Source: Ulota crispa (lineage: Eukaryota; Streptophyta; Bryopsida; Orthotrichales; Orthotrichaceae). From it: a DNA stretch of 64,000 bases. Made by a program: the position numbers and the translations under genes. The stretch covers positions 3,596,001-3,660,000 of the forward strand of contig OY987247.1 in NCBI GenBank assembly GCA_963920765.1. Direction: 5' to 3'. How positions within the stretch are numbered: the stretch's first letter is position 1; every line of letters starts with the position of its first letter. Under the pieces are notes generated by a model. It was not told the DNA's origin, did not search any database, and saw only the letters and a program-made list of their open reading frames with translations. Below, piece by piece: positions 10,306-22,900 of the stretch.

Positions 10306-13300
10306 ATATTTTAAACATCTCATTCAAACGTAGGATTGGATTTGCTTCTTTCTTTCATAATATTCTTTGTAATCTTTGTAAGACTTATTTTTAACAGTTT
10401 GGAAGTTGTTTATGAGGAATTAAGGAGATGTTCAATTGTGTGCATGAAAATAGTATTGATTTAATTTACAAGTCATGAAAAGGTTATTAGTGTCACATAC
10501 CAACCAACAATGTACAATTTTGCATTTTTTTTCATTATTTCATTTTTGGATTAATTTTTTGGATGAAAAAACACCCAATGATTTGAGTTTTACAGGTTCA
10601 TTTCACCTTACAAGATCTTTAGCAAAGGGTAGTCTACTTGCATTAAAACAAATAAACCAACCTCAATAATTTTTGTGGAAATTTGTGAGGAAAGTGCATG
10701 TGTTTGGTAATTTAGTAACTAAAGTCACAACCAATGTTAATGATTTATCCACAATTGGACACCGATGCTTAAATTTCAAAACTCTCAAGATTGAGGATTT
10801 TAGGTTGCTTTGAAGATTCAGATTTCCACTTCTTGAAAACACTAACTAATTCAAGAAAACTAACTTACTAATTTCCCTACATGCACATGTAGGGCAAGAA
10901 GACATGTTTGTCCTGGCATAAACATAATTCCTCAACCACATGCTTTTATGGTAAGGAAATTTTGTAGATTTGTGTTGTGTCTATTATGTAGATTGTGTAT
11001 CATTCACTAATTGTTGAACATGCACAAGTACTTCAAATCCAAATTCTATCATGCAATGCTACATAAAGAGTGCTAGGCAATGAGTAATTTTTGAAGCAAA
11101 GCTTTTACTTATTTTTGTTTTCTTTCTATACTTCATAAACTTTTAAAATTCCCTAATCATTTTAACATTGAGTCAAAATTTTCACTTCCAACTATTAAAC
11201 ACAAAACAATTACTTTGACATGAATGAGCCACAATGATGTTTTACAAAATGACTAATTATAAAATAGAATTTGAAATTGAATGTAATATCTACTTTGTAA
11301 AGTGATCATTTGATGTAAAAAATTATAAAAATTTCATGACTCTATTATTTTGTCATCTTTTAAAAGGAGTATTCATTGAAAATTTAAACAATTTTATTAC
11401 ATTCAACCTAATTCAAGTATTTTTGAAACCATAGACTTTCATTGTATCTAGTCTATCATTGTATTGACTTTCATGAACGTTTTTTTTATTTTTTTTTATT
11501 TTCATTTTTCAAGTTGATAAACTCAAGTTTTTATTTGCACACTATTTGGGTTAGCATCATTTTAGAATAATCACATATTAATTTAATGCACTATAGTCAA
11601 AAATCGCATATTCTAATTCACACAATCAGCGAGTATGTTCTTTTGGTCTCACCTTATATGATTAATGCACTTTCTTTGGATGCATTATTTTATAAACATG
11701 CTCCTCACTTGACACTCTATTCATATATGTAACTTAAATCTTTCTTAACTCATATTGCAATAATCATATGTGATTGTTTTCCTTCAAGTTTAATTGATAG
11801 TTCCCAAACTTATATATTTACATTATCTTACGTATGATAGTATTTTGCTAAACACCCTATGTTAACAACACTTGCGTATAAGTAAATAAAACTACCTATA
11901 TTTGGATAGCTAAAATTATTATTATTTTAATTGATAATTTCTAAATTTTATTTTAGAAATTTTTGGTGACTCAATAGAATCATGGATGGATACAATTCAT
12001 AGTTACTTATCACCAAGTTCAACACAATTTTTTATTTTATTTTATTATAAATACCATGTGATAATAAATCTATATAGTCCATGTACAAGCCTCTCAAATC
12101 ACATGATCTTTCACTCATTCAAATTGACCATTATCAATAAATTTATGGCGGTGCTTATTTTATTATGGACTTCTTTTCTATAACAATTTAGAATCTGAGA
12201 AATCCATTGTTCAAAATCTATTCAAATAAAGTTAATTTAGAAATCAAATAATTTGCATTTGATGATACATCAGATCATTCTCATATTCATGATACATCAA
12301 ATCATCATTGACGGAACAATAATAGATTTGGCATGAGTTTGACAAGGAGTTTGACTTGTGTAAACACTTGCATTTAAATTTAACAAATAGTTTACCTCTC
12401 TCTCGATTCTGTCACAAATTATCAATTCCAATTTTATTTGTAAACAAATTAATTCAAAGCAAAACACGGCTCAGAGCCTATATTAGAAAGAGTTTTATTG
12501 CCATATGGTATCCTATGTACCAAGACTTATATTAATAGTGTAATACAGTCTAATATTTTCATTCTATATAATTTTCTTTTGAGGAAAAAAACTCATATGT
12601 TTTGCTACCCAACTTCCAATATGGTTATCTTTTACGTGAATTAGTTCACTCTGTTCAAAATTTGGAATATGTATTGCTCTGAATTTCCAAAATCCAAATA
12701 ATTGACATAAGTTAATTTTCACAAAAAAAATTGGGTTTTGGAAATTTAACTTCTTATCTTACACATAACAAGAACTATGAGCAAAAGGATTCTCACTACG
12801 AACAAAATTCCTACTTCCTTTTTATGATTTACATTTTTATTTTGCATCTTCAGAAATGAAGTAATGAGTGATATTTGACTTTGAAAGATATATTTGGTTT
12901 GAGTTTGGTAGGTGTGTTAATATTCATGTTCATTCCAAATGAGACAATATTAAAAATGTGGTGTGACAAAAAAAACTGAATATTGCACTAGGCCAAGCGC
13001 ATTTAGAGTCAAAATGGTTTTATATAAAATATATATATTTTCAAAAGATATATTTAAAATTAGGCAATATGTACTATGTATGCACTTGAAACCATTTTAT
13101 TTTTGAAGCCCACTTAAGAACTCACTTAGAGTTGTTTTTTCTTTTCAAAATCTTTTTGTAGAATGGATGCTTTCATACTTGTACGTAAATCTTTCAAATT
13201 ATCAAAATTAGGAATTCAAATAGAGGATTGAAATTAAAATGATTACTAAACTAAATAACAATTTATCTTATGCTAAATAATAAAATCCTACAATAAAATC

Positions 13301-13693
13301 TTGGAAGATATTGGGAAGTCCATGCATGTGCATAAATACAAAAGTAAGTTACTACCACAAATACTACTAAAGTGGCTTTGAAGTCTTGAGAAACTCACAT
13401 TTCAATTTGGAAAAAAATTCTCTGAAAATATAGAAGCTTTCATTTGTCGATACATTAGCCAGCTTCATTCCTTTTAAAATAAAATACATTAGCTTTCTTT
13501 TTTTATGCATCAACTTTTAAAGATCTATTTATTAATTGATAAAGATTGTGTTATCCATACTCGATCTTGCTACCATTTCCCATGGACTTTCGTCCATTGG
13601 AGTTATTCAATTTTGATTTCCTTGTAGATTGATTTTGGTGTAGATTGTGTGTTGTGTCAAAGAAGAAGGAAATAATTATATTAATGTGAGTGG
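10306..13693. other. AT-rich intergenic stretch, no gene seen
   Basis: About 3.4 kb of very AT-rich sequence with frequent stops in all frames. Only short open frames occur and none resembles a known family or is flanked by convincing splice sites. I see no array or long inverted repeat in it. Confidence 0.6.
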
Positions 13694-14612
13694 TTAACTC
13701 CTAAAGGACCAAGCAAAGTTTTCACCAACTTTTTTTCAAAACTGCCATTTTTAGAGCATCAACCAAATTTGAAAACAAGAATGTTTTTATGCATATGTGA
13801 TTGTAGGATCTTGTAAAAGAATGGTTTTAGAAGATGTGGAAAAAACTTCAAAGTTTTTTGCCACATGGATTGGAAGGTAGAATGGTTTGAATATTCAAAA
13901 ACGTCTTGTGAAAAATCAGGCAGCTACCCTTCAGAAGGTGAAATTCCTAAGGAAAAAAGGTCAGGTGGGTAGTGCTTCTCTAAATTCCTCATTTGACCTC
14001 ATTAAAGTACTTGTCAAAAAGTTTCAAATCATTTGGAGATGTATAACATATGGAAAAAAATTAGTAAGTAAAAAGAAGTAGAAAATGATTCAAAACACTA
14101 AATTGTTAAGAATTTAATTATGGAAATGAAAAATGTCATCCCAATGGTCATAATGTTGTCATAAAAAATCTTTATCCTTCGGTTTTGTTTTTTTCCAAAA
14201 TGTTGAAAATTGAATAAAATAAAGGACTTCAAAGTTTATTTTGAAGTAGAGAATCCATAACCGCCAGCAAACAAAAACTCCTCATAACTTTCATCTCATT
14301 GATCAAAATGGAATGATTTGAAGCATCCTACATTCATGTAAATCTCCTAAACCAATTTGATTTTTTTTTTTTTGAAAAAGGTGATTTTTAAAAATCTGCC
14401 CAGGCTGCCCAACAAACATAAAAACAACATACTAGGCCATAACTTTTTACTCATAATTCCAAATTTCATGAAATTTAGTACATATGAAAGATAAACCTTG
14501 TCCCCACATTTTGTTAAAATTTCAACCTAAAACATGAAAAGCTCCAACCACTGGTACCTGCCCAAAATTGCTATGTTTCTAAAAAAAGGGGTTTGGTCCT
14601 TTTAGGGGTTAA
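13694..14612. mobile_element. TTAA-flanked TIR element, copy 1
   Basis: The element runs from CTCCTAAAGGACCAA at 13698 to TTTGGTCCTTTTAGGGG ending at 14608, and TTAA flanks it directly on both sides (13694-13697 and 14609-14612). The interior shares ATTGTAGGATCTTGTA with the copy at 57805-58729 and CTCATAACTTTCAT plus TCATTGAT blocks with the copy at 26647-27670. No transposase frame is present, so it is non-autonomous. Confidence 0.8.
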
Positions 14613-16923
14613 ATTGTAAGAGTAGTTGAATGATTAGGAAAAAGTTGTAGGGAGTAATTTTAGACACATGTCAAGAGATGGGACTCAAAAATAAACAACT
14701 GTGTGCTTTGAAAGTGCCTACATGAAAAGCTTAAGGTTGGAAATGGAAAATTAATTTTTGACTTGGTGCAAGAAGGGAGTATTAACACAATATTTGTTGA
14801 AGTGGGAAAAACTACTAGTTTTGGGACTTTTGAATTTTGGTTTTGTGAGAACATTTTGGTGATTTAGAGTGACTTTTATAATAATTCTTTTAAGTTATTT
14901 TATTGTTAATGTAAGATCTTGAAGGAATTACCATGAAACTTACTGTAAATTACCAAAATACTCTCATAAATCCTAAATTTAGAAATCCTAAATTGGTCAT
15001 TTTTCTCAATCTAACAAATATTAAAATGTATGTTTCTTGTCCAAAGTATATGTTTTAGTTGTCTTTTTCTATCATTAAATATAATCTAAAATTTACCTAG
15101 ATTTATGTGTACTAGAATTGTGTTGTTTTGAGCGGTATATTCATATGTAGAAAGTTGCACTATGAATTAGTCAAAATTAGGTCAGGATATGGTTATATGA
15201 TTAGTTGTTATATGTGCTTGAATATTGAATCAATTTGAAGTTGAGTTGGGTGTAGCATGTGTCATCCAAGATTTGAATGGAAGTTTGTTAAAATCCAATT
15301 GGAAGTTGCCACGCTTAAATTGTGATCAAGTAAACAATTCCAAGTTAGAATTGGAAGGATATTGTTTGTAATATCAATTGTAACAAGTTGGCAAAGAGGT
15401 ATAGTTTAAAATGTCAAAGGCTATTCTAGTCATTGCAACAAGTGGTAAAAAATTTATCACTCCAAATTGAAGTAGATATTAAGACACAATTTTGTTCATG
15501 TTAAGTAATTTTGATGTTTAGCTTGAGATTTGGATTGATGTCAGACAAGTAGGAATACATCAAGTTATTAGTGTGTTGCTGAAGAGAGTAAGTATTTGAA
15601 TGAAATGGGTTGAAATTTGAGTGATATTGAAATGCTAAAACTCTATATTTCAAGTTTGACATTTCAAAGGACAAATAATCATCAAATACAACATGCCTTA
15701 GTTGGCGGAGAGAGATCTTAAACAAAGGTAGAAGAATTTTTCTTGCTTGTAATATACTAGGAGAAAAGTATAATATGATTAAAGTATGATAAGAGCCATA
15801 ATTGGAAGTAAAAAAAGATGAAGTGGAGAGTGTAATAAAAGCAAAGTCGTGCAAAAATGATGTTGGGTATTGCAAGCCAAGTTGTATAATATTGAGCCGA
15901 GGTATAGAAGAGTTAGACCAATTGGCAAGAAGAGTCAAGAATCTAGAATAAAGATGTGGAAAGAAAAATTGTAAGACTTTAGTCCTCAATTGTTTATTTA
16001 AGTTGGAAGAAAGACATAATTCCAATAATTGGTAATGGAGGAATTGAATAGGAATTGAATTATACAAACTTTTGAATGGGAAGATTGTAAACCACTTCAA
16101 ACATAATCTAGCAATTGATAGAAATTAGTAGCGTCAATTTTGGCCTCCCTTGGTTTGTAAGGACTACTATTAAGTAATAAGCTCAAAATTCAATCAACAC
16201 CACCTCTACACCAGTTGCAAACATACACCCCTTCTATTATGCACTCTCTACAAATTTGTATGTACGGTTATGTCTTGACTTGTGGACTTCAAGAATTTTC
16301 TATTAAAAAAATTACAAATACTTTGCATATGTGGAAAATTCTTTGTGTAAATTACTCCTCAATAAATAAACAAAAAGCTTCCTATAGAGTGTTGCAACAA
16401 AGACTACCTCACTTACCTATTTGCAACAATCCAACCAACAACAATGATTAGCAAGATTTGTCATTGTTGTTTATAAATCCAAAAGACATGTTAATTTCAT
16501 TCTAAACAAACCATGTCCAAACATAAATATATTATTAAAGCTATATCAAATCATTACTTATGGTCTCATTAATAAAAAAACTTTGAACTCCCTTCTTTCT
16601 TACTTTCTTACTTGCTATTGGCATGAAGATTTTGAGCCAAGAATTGAGGATGTCCTTATTCACTATAGACAAGCTAGAAAGTAACAAAGCTTAGATTTTT
16701 TATCCACCCACTATCAATCCCAAAAAAATCCTAAAGTCAAATGAACAAAGGTTGTAATCACATGCTTTTACCACGTTGCATCTTGGCATTGCTCTATTTT
16801 GATTTTATCTCCTTTCAAACTTGATATGAAGTAGTTTAATCTTTGTAAATCCTAAGTTCTAATATTCAATTAGTTTATTAACAATACTATATAAAATTAT
16901 ACTATTATAATATAATGATTGTA
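14613..16923. other. AT-rich intergenic stretch, no supported gene
   Basis: No known gene is seen. The longest open frame (minus strand 16100-15501, 199 codons) is rich in Leu, Ser, Phe, Tyr and Asn as expected from AT-rich DNA; it has no recognisable domain or splice context and is not called. Confidence 0.5.
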
Positions 16924-17347
16924 AAAAGGGAATTGATATATGTACCACCTCTTTTCAATTATTCTACCACACCTATTGTATATGGCCAATATTTATAAGA
17001 TTAAAGTAGGTGTGAACCACAAGCAAAACATCACTAATTTGAAAACTTAGCTTGACATGGAAGTTGCATTTTCAATTTTTCTGCAACTCTTGATCCTACT
17101 CATGGTATCAATTAAAATAATTTTAAATTGAAATAAGCATAATTTATATTTTTTAATTGATACTATGAGCAAGATCTAAAGCTAATCAATTTAGTTAAAG
17201 TTGCAACTTTTATGACATGTTATATTTTCAAATTAATGATGTTTTTCTTGTGGTCCACACCTAATTTAATATTGTAAATATTGGCCATATATATTAAGTG
17301 TGGTAGAATAGTAAAAAAGGAGTGGTACATATGTCAATTCCTTTGTA
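16924..17347. mobile_element. foldback MITE with GGAATTGAYATRTGTACCAC ends (copy 1)
   Basis: AAGGGAATTGATATATGTAC at the left pairs with GTACATATGTCAATTCCTTT at the right. The arms pair inwards: ATTCTACCACACCTATTGTA, TATATGGCCAATATTTATAA and TTGATACTATGAGCAAGATC all have mirrored partners. The centre is a hairpin near 17110-17165. The same terminal sequence with an unrelated interior occurs at 34873-35283. Confidence 0.85.
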
Positions 17348-19628
17348 AAAAATATTAATTACAACCAATTTTTAAAACATTGTTGATGTTAAATAAATAG
17401 CATTTTATCAACATGAATGATATCTTAATACATGAATCTTTATTGGTATCAAATTGTATTGTACTTAAAAATGTCATACTAATCATGTTAAATTTAGTCA
17501 CATCTCTACTCAAATGGAACTTCACCCTTAACACATGTCATTTTTAATTGCCCTAGGAATCAAAACACCCCAAAGACAACAATCAGTTTTACCCTATAAA
17601 ATTGCATATTGTTCTTGAGATTCACAATTCTAAACCAACAAGGAAATTTGCCCTTAACAGGGATATATATATAAAGTGTGATAATGAAGAGTTCAAAGTC
17701 TACTAATAACTAAAAATGTGCTAATTGTGTTTTTGTAGTTAATCAACCAAAAGCGTCAAATTACCTAGAATATCTCTTAACCCTTTAAGGACCACGCAAC
17801 CATATTTTGGTCATTGGGTGTGGTTTTTGGCTTGTAGGTTGAAATTGCTTAGTAATTTGGAATTTGGTCTTGAAGTACGCATGTGATCACAAGAATTTTG
17901 CATCCATCTAAAAAAATAACAATGCAATTGAGTATGTGAGTTGACAAATAATGGTGTTTATACGGCATGGCTTCAAAATATGTATCCAATTTTTGTCAAA
18001 GATGGATCAAAGCAACAAGACAATACTTCAAGTATGCAAGAAGAATGTCAAATTCCAATTGCACAATTCTAAAAAATTTCAAATTGCTTAAGAAATATGC
18101 TTGTATTGTTTTCCTATACAGTAGTAGTATAATTGTAGTATTTGAAGACCTACTAAAATGTTGTTGTCATTTTGGCTTTAAAAAAAGACATCCTACATTT
18201 AAGGCCAATTCTTGATTGTTTTCACCAATTGGATTTTTTAGAATAATTATCAAATTTTTTGTAGAACCATTTTAGGGTAGCAAAGAAAGTGGGTTTTTTG
18301 ACGCATTTTGTCCACTTAGCTACACCTTGTGATTGCTATTTTTGTCTATTTAATGTGAAACTAGTCTTATTGTAAAGGTGGGAAACCCTACTTTTTAGAA
18401 ATGTAAGGCTCTTTTCAATCAAAGCCTACATGAAGTGTTAACATTCAAAACCACACAAGCATGAAACACTAGAGATTTTCCGCATACGGCTCACTCAATC
18501 ATTATAATGTTTCACCTCTAATGGTAAATCTAGCTGAAATTTTGGTGTTTTACAATAAACAAGGTGTACTTCCCATTCATACGGTTGGATTATTGAAAAT
18601 GGTTCTATATTTGAGTCAATTCCAAATCTAAGCTTTGAGCCCCTATTTTCAGTGGATTTTGTGAAAATGGGTGTGGTGATTAAAGGTTTAACAAGAATTT
18701 CCTCTAATAGCACTTTAAAGTCCAGATATACGTCAAGAATTGCTTATGTGTATACATGCAAAATTAAAACAAGTCAAATTCAATTGATGGATTTCCCAAA
18801 AACATGTGCCTTAATTTTACCATCCTTATGTTGAACATTACACAATACAAATGTATGTGCTTATTAAGGTACACTTTTAGCAACATACCTGGTAAGAAGT
18901 GATCCCACCTTAAGTCAGCCTCTCTAACATTAGACTTACTAACTAAATAATTGATTGAGCACCAAGAGAATTCATACATATCAAGAGCAATCCTCTTCTG
19001 CAAGAAACTCCACACAATGCAAGAAGAATCATCTTGTGTAGTCGCTCAACTCTCACATCAGCAGCAACCCAACGAAATCCACGAATCACTTACAAAGAGT
19101 CGGATTTAAAAGGACCAAACTGTAAAAATGAGCAAACTAGTTTAAAATATTACATAAATTTTCACACACAAAAAGTATCCACATCAGTGTGAGAAAATAT
19201 GACATTTTACAAGTTGATGTTCCACATAAGCTGCTATTTTAGTTCTATTTACTATGGGTTACCAAGTAATGTAAGGTTAGCTAAGTGGGAATGTATGATG
19301 AAGCTCTTTGCTAAGAAAAAAAAAAGACCAAGCTAGATTTGAATCACAAGTGCTACCATAAACGAATAAATATACATCCCCCTCCCTCCCTCGTGGACCT
19401 TGTCAAATGAGGGTGGTTCAAACCTTTGCATTGAAGTGAATCAATAATAAGAAAATCTAAACAAAAGTTCAGCGTTTCTTCTACAAAAGGAGCAGAAACT
19501 GTAGTCGTGAAAGGCACTTCAATGCAAAGGCCTGAATCTCGCTATTGACAATGTTTGTCCTTCTACTGTCAAATCAAAAATCATACAGCAGAGTGTTACC
19601 TTTGGTAGCTTGACGACCATCCTTGTTT
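17348..19628. other. AT-rich intergenic stretch with one isolated TTAA-element end
   Basis: No gene is seen. At 17777 TTAACCCTTTAAGGACCA matches the end of the TTAA-flanked family, but no partner end was found. Short minus-strand frames at 18495-19015 have no recognisable domain. Confidence 0.5.
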
Positions 19629-19945
19629 AGTAGTTTTGTCAAAATAAGCACCATCGTCTTCATTCAAGACACTGAATTGGTGGATACCCTTGCAATACCC
19701 AAGCAGCTGGTTTTAGGTTTCAGGGTTTAGGGTTTTGGGCTATTCTTGCAATATCCAAGTTTAGAAGCCTTGTCAAAATAAGCGCCATCGTCTTCATTCA
19801 AGCCACTGAATTGGTGGCTACTCTTGCAATATCCAAGCAGCTGGTTTTAGGGTCCAAGCAGCTGGGTTTAGGGTTTAGGATTTATGGTTTAGGGCTACTC
19901 TTACAATATCCAAGCAGCTGATTTTAGGGTTTAGGGTTTAGGGCT
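19629..19945. repeat. diverged tandem repeats with telomere-type TTTAGGG blocks
   Basis: GTCAAAATAAGC(A/G)CCATCG followed by CTTCATTCAAG(A/C)CACTGAATTGG occurs twice about 133 bases apart (near 19636 and 19770). CTTGCAATA(T/C)CCAAGCAGCTG followed by TTTAGG-type runs occurs about four times. It lies just past the 3' end of the permease gene, probably in its 3' UTR or beyond. Confidence 0.8.
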
Positions 19946-19999
19946 ATTTTGCCCTTTTGAGCTTCGCATTGATGAGTGCATTGTCGTTGAATGCATGTC

Positions 20000-22900
20000 T
20001 CAGATATTTGCAAAGAAGTGATAAGTCTTGGCATTAATGATGATGCTCCGAAACGAAGCTATGCAGCCAATCACTCCGACGATAGAAAACACCACAATGA
20101 TGGTCCAGTTCAACCAAAAGACCTTGGTTTGTCTTGAAGGTTTGAACACAAGCTGGTAGAACAGCATGGGTAGAACAAAATCCAGGGGCGTGTACCCAAA
20201 CGCTCCTATCAGCGACACGATGTCTCCAAAGAAAGGAAGCATTGCTGCCAGGAACGTGGCAATTGCCAAATAAAGAGATCGGACCACAAGCCGAGGTGCC
20301 ACGTTTCGGATACTGTATCTGCCTTCTCTGACATCTGCGGTTTTGCTTTCCAGAACCTCATAAATTGGTTGTACATACACCTGCACCCATTGCATAGTTT
20401 GAGTTAACCCCCCAAATTTCACCTTAAACCCTAATTCTCGTGATGTGCATCAAGTACAATTCCTAAGTTGAAAAACTCCAGTGACTCTCAGCTGTTATGA
20501 GTGGTTTCTCTAATTAAAATAAATAAAAGAATATATCCATTTGAGCTGCTCATTCTAATTGGCTGAGAGAGTGTTGTGGTGCAACTTCCAATGACGTGTA
20601 TATTTTTTTAGCACAGTACCAACAAAGGAGATGGGTACATGCATAAAGTGTTTTACATTGAGATCTTTTAGCAGAGGACCAACAAGGAGAGAAGGGTACA
20701 TACATAAAGTGGTTTACACTAAGACTTTACTTTGAATCTTGGTAGGCGTTTGTGAGTTTATCAGTCACTCATGGTTTAAATGTTTGTATTGGCCACATTT
20801 TGTGATAAGATTGCTACCATAGAATTTTCTTATCACAGGTATATTCATGTTGCCTCCGTTGGTACAACGAGTACCTAAACTTGTTAGAATATAAATATTT
20901 ATTCTATCCTTATCCCCAGTTTTTAGAAGATTCCAACACGTGTCGTTTGGATATCAGACGAATCTCATAGGGTGAGTGAAACTATGGGTAGGCTTTAACA
21001 TTTCAGCGAGAGCACATTTTCGCATTTTAACAGATTCTAAGTATGTATAAGCTAGTGACATTTAATCCATTTATGACCTGTTCAAAGCTTACCTAGTATA
21101 AAAAGTTGGTTTCTCGTGTGTTATAACAGAAGGGCTTTTTTGAGACTTACCAAACCAATAGCAAGGAGCTGTGCGACAATAGCGATACTTGCAATGCCCA
21201 CCAGCCATTGTGGCAGCAGGTCTGGACCGTCATCAGGAACTAGGTTATCAAAAATGTTGCCCTGGGCTTGGTTACCGAATGCCCAGTAGCCAGAGATGGC
21301 CACAGGGTAGAAGGTGACAAATACAACTGTGTAGCACAAGGCAATACCCTTCTCCATCTTTCCTGTTACAGGAGGTGCCACAGTTGCCTGTCACAGAAGT
21401 CCAACATGAGAGTCAACTAGGCATAGTACTACAAAGTGCAAGATAGTGAACGCGTACCAACTGCAAAGGACGCAAAATGATACATTGCCTTGAAGATTTT
21501 CTTGAACAGTAACCCTAAATTGCTTAAAATGTATTTTTCATAATACATAGGTGCTTTTAATTACCTACTTTGATGCTTCTGAACTGGTTTATATCAACTC
21601 CTTAAAAATATGGAGATGACCACTTGTGGCCGGAGCATTCAGGACCCCTTAAGGATGTTGCCTACCAAAAGTGTTGGCCGTATTCATACGAGGACAATTT
21701 AGTACTTGAGGAAATGGTTTTATGACAAATGTCAAAATTTCCCAAAAAATTTTAGGTGACCGGTAGTATATTCAAGACTTGGCTTAAATTTTACAGCTCC
21801 AATGCAATTTATGTGCCATCCAAATACCCCATCCGTATACAACACAAGAAAACGTATACAATACAGCAACATCCTTTAGGGGTTAACAAGACAGTATACC
21901 TGTATTTCAGGGACGAGAGCCACACCATATACCCCAGCCATAACTGACAAAGCTGTGAAGACTCCAAAAGTTTTGTGAATGGGGCTGCCTTCAACACTGT
22001 AGTGCTTCGGGGGAGCGTCTGGGTTAAACCCTGTCAAGGAAGAGCATAAGACATTCTCAGTTCAAGACTTAATATTCTACATAGAACACGAAATTGATTA
22101 AACATAAAAACACACTCAAAGGCCAACATTCACTACTTTAGACAAGTTTCAAATGCAGTGGGAGAGCCTTTTGAGAAGTTCTAGAGCCAGACCTGCAATA
22201 ATGGACCCGGCCAAAGCGCAAGCACTGTATGTCAAGCACAAGACGAGAGAAACGAGACTTATATATCGCAGTGAATGAAAGGATGGCAGTTGTGCTAGAA
22301 CCATCATCACAGCACCAAAAGCGGCCACAAATACCCACAGCTGAATTGGGCCATGTGGAACTAGCCCCTGATATATGAGCTGCATTCACACAACATCCAA
22401 AACGGCATTCAAATCTTAGTTTTCCTTTAAAATTGTCTGAAGGCGATGACAGGACATCCATTGGGCAATCCTCCAGTGATCTGAGCACAGTTGCTAAAAA
22501 TTCTAAGATAAGATAAGGGATGCAATTAGGGTTTAAGATTCTCACCTTACAGCCATAACCCCCAGTCAAGACCACTCCAATTAGGGTCACAAAACAGACT
22601 CCGAACTGCACAGGTGTCACGAAATACCGTGTCCACGTTTTTCCTGCCAGTTAAACCCCAACAGTCAATTCTTAGAACCACATTTCAACACTCCAAAAAA
22701 GGACCTAATTTTTATCCATAATGAAAATTGGATAAAAGGTACATGATATAGAAACTGTTGAAGTCCTGGTCTAAGGTAACCTTCCCCATACCAACCGCTC
22801 CCTAATGCCACACTCTACATTTGAGGTGTTCACCACTCATTGTGAACCCAAAGTGGAGCAGTGAATGCCACTTACATAAGCAAATCCTGTCACATGTCAG

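Noticed and set aside
15501-16100. 199-codon open frame on the minus strand
   Set aside because: It is the longest frame in the desert, but composition is purely AT-driven (Leu, Phe, Ser, Tyr, Asn), with no domain, no splice context and no neighbouring exons.
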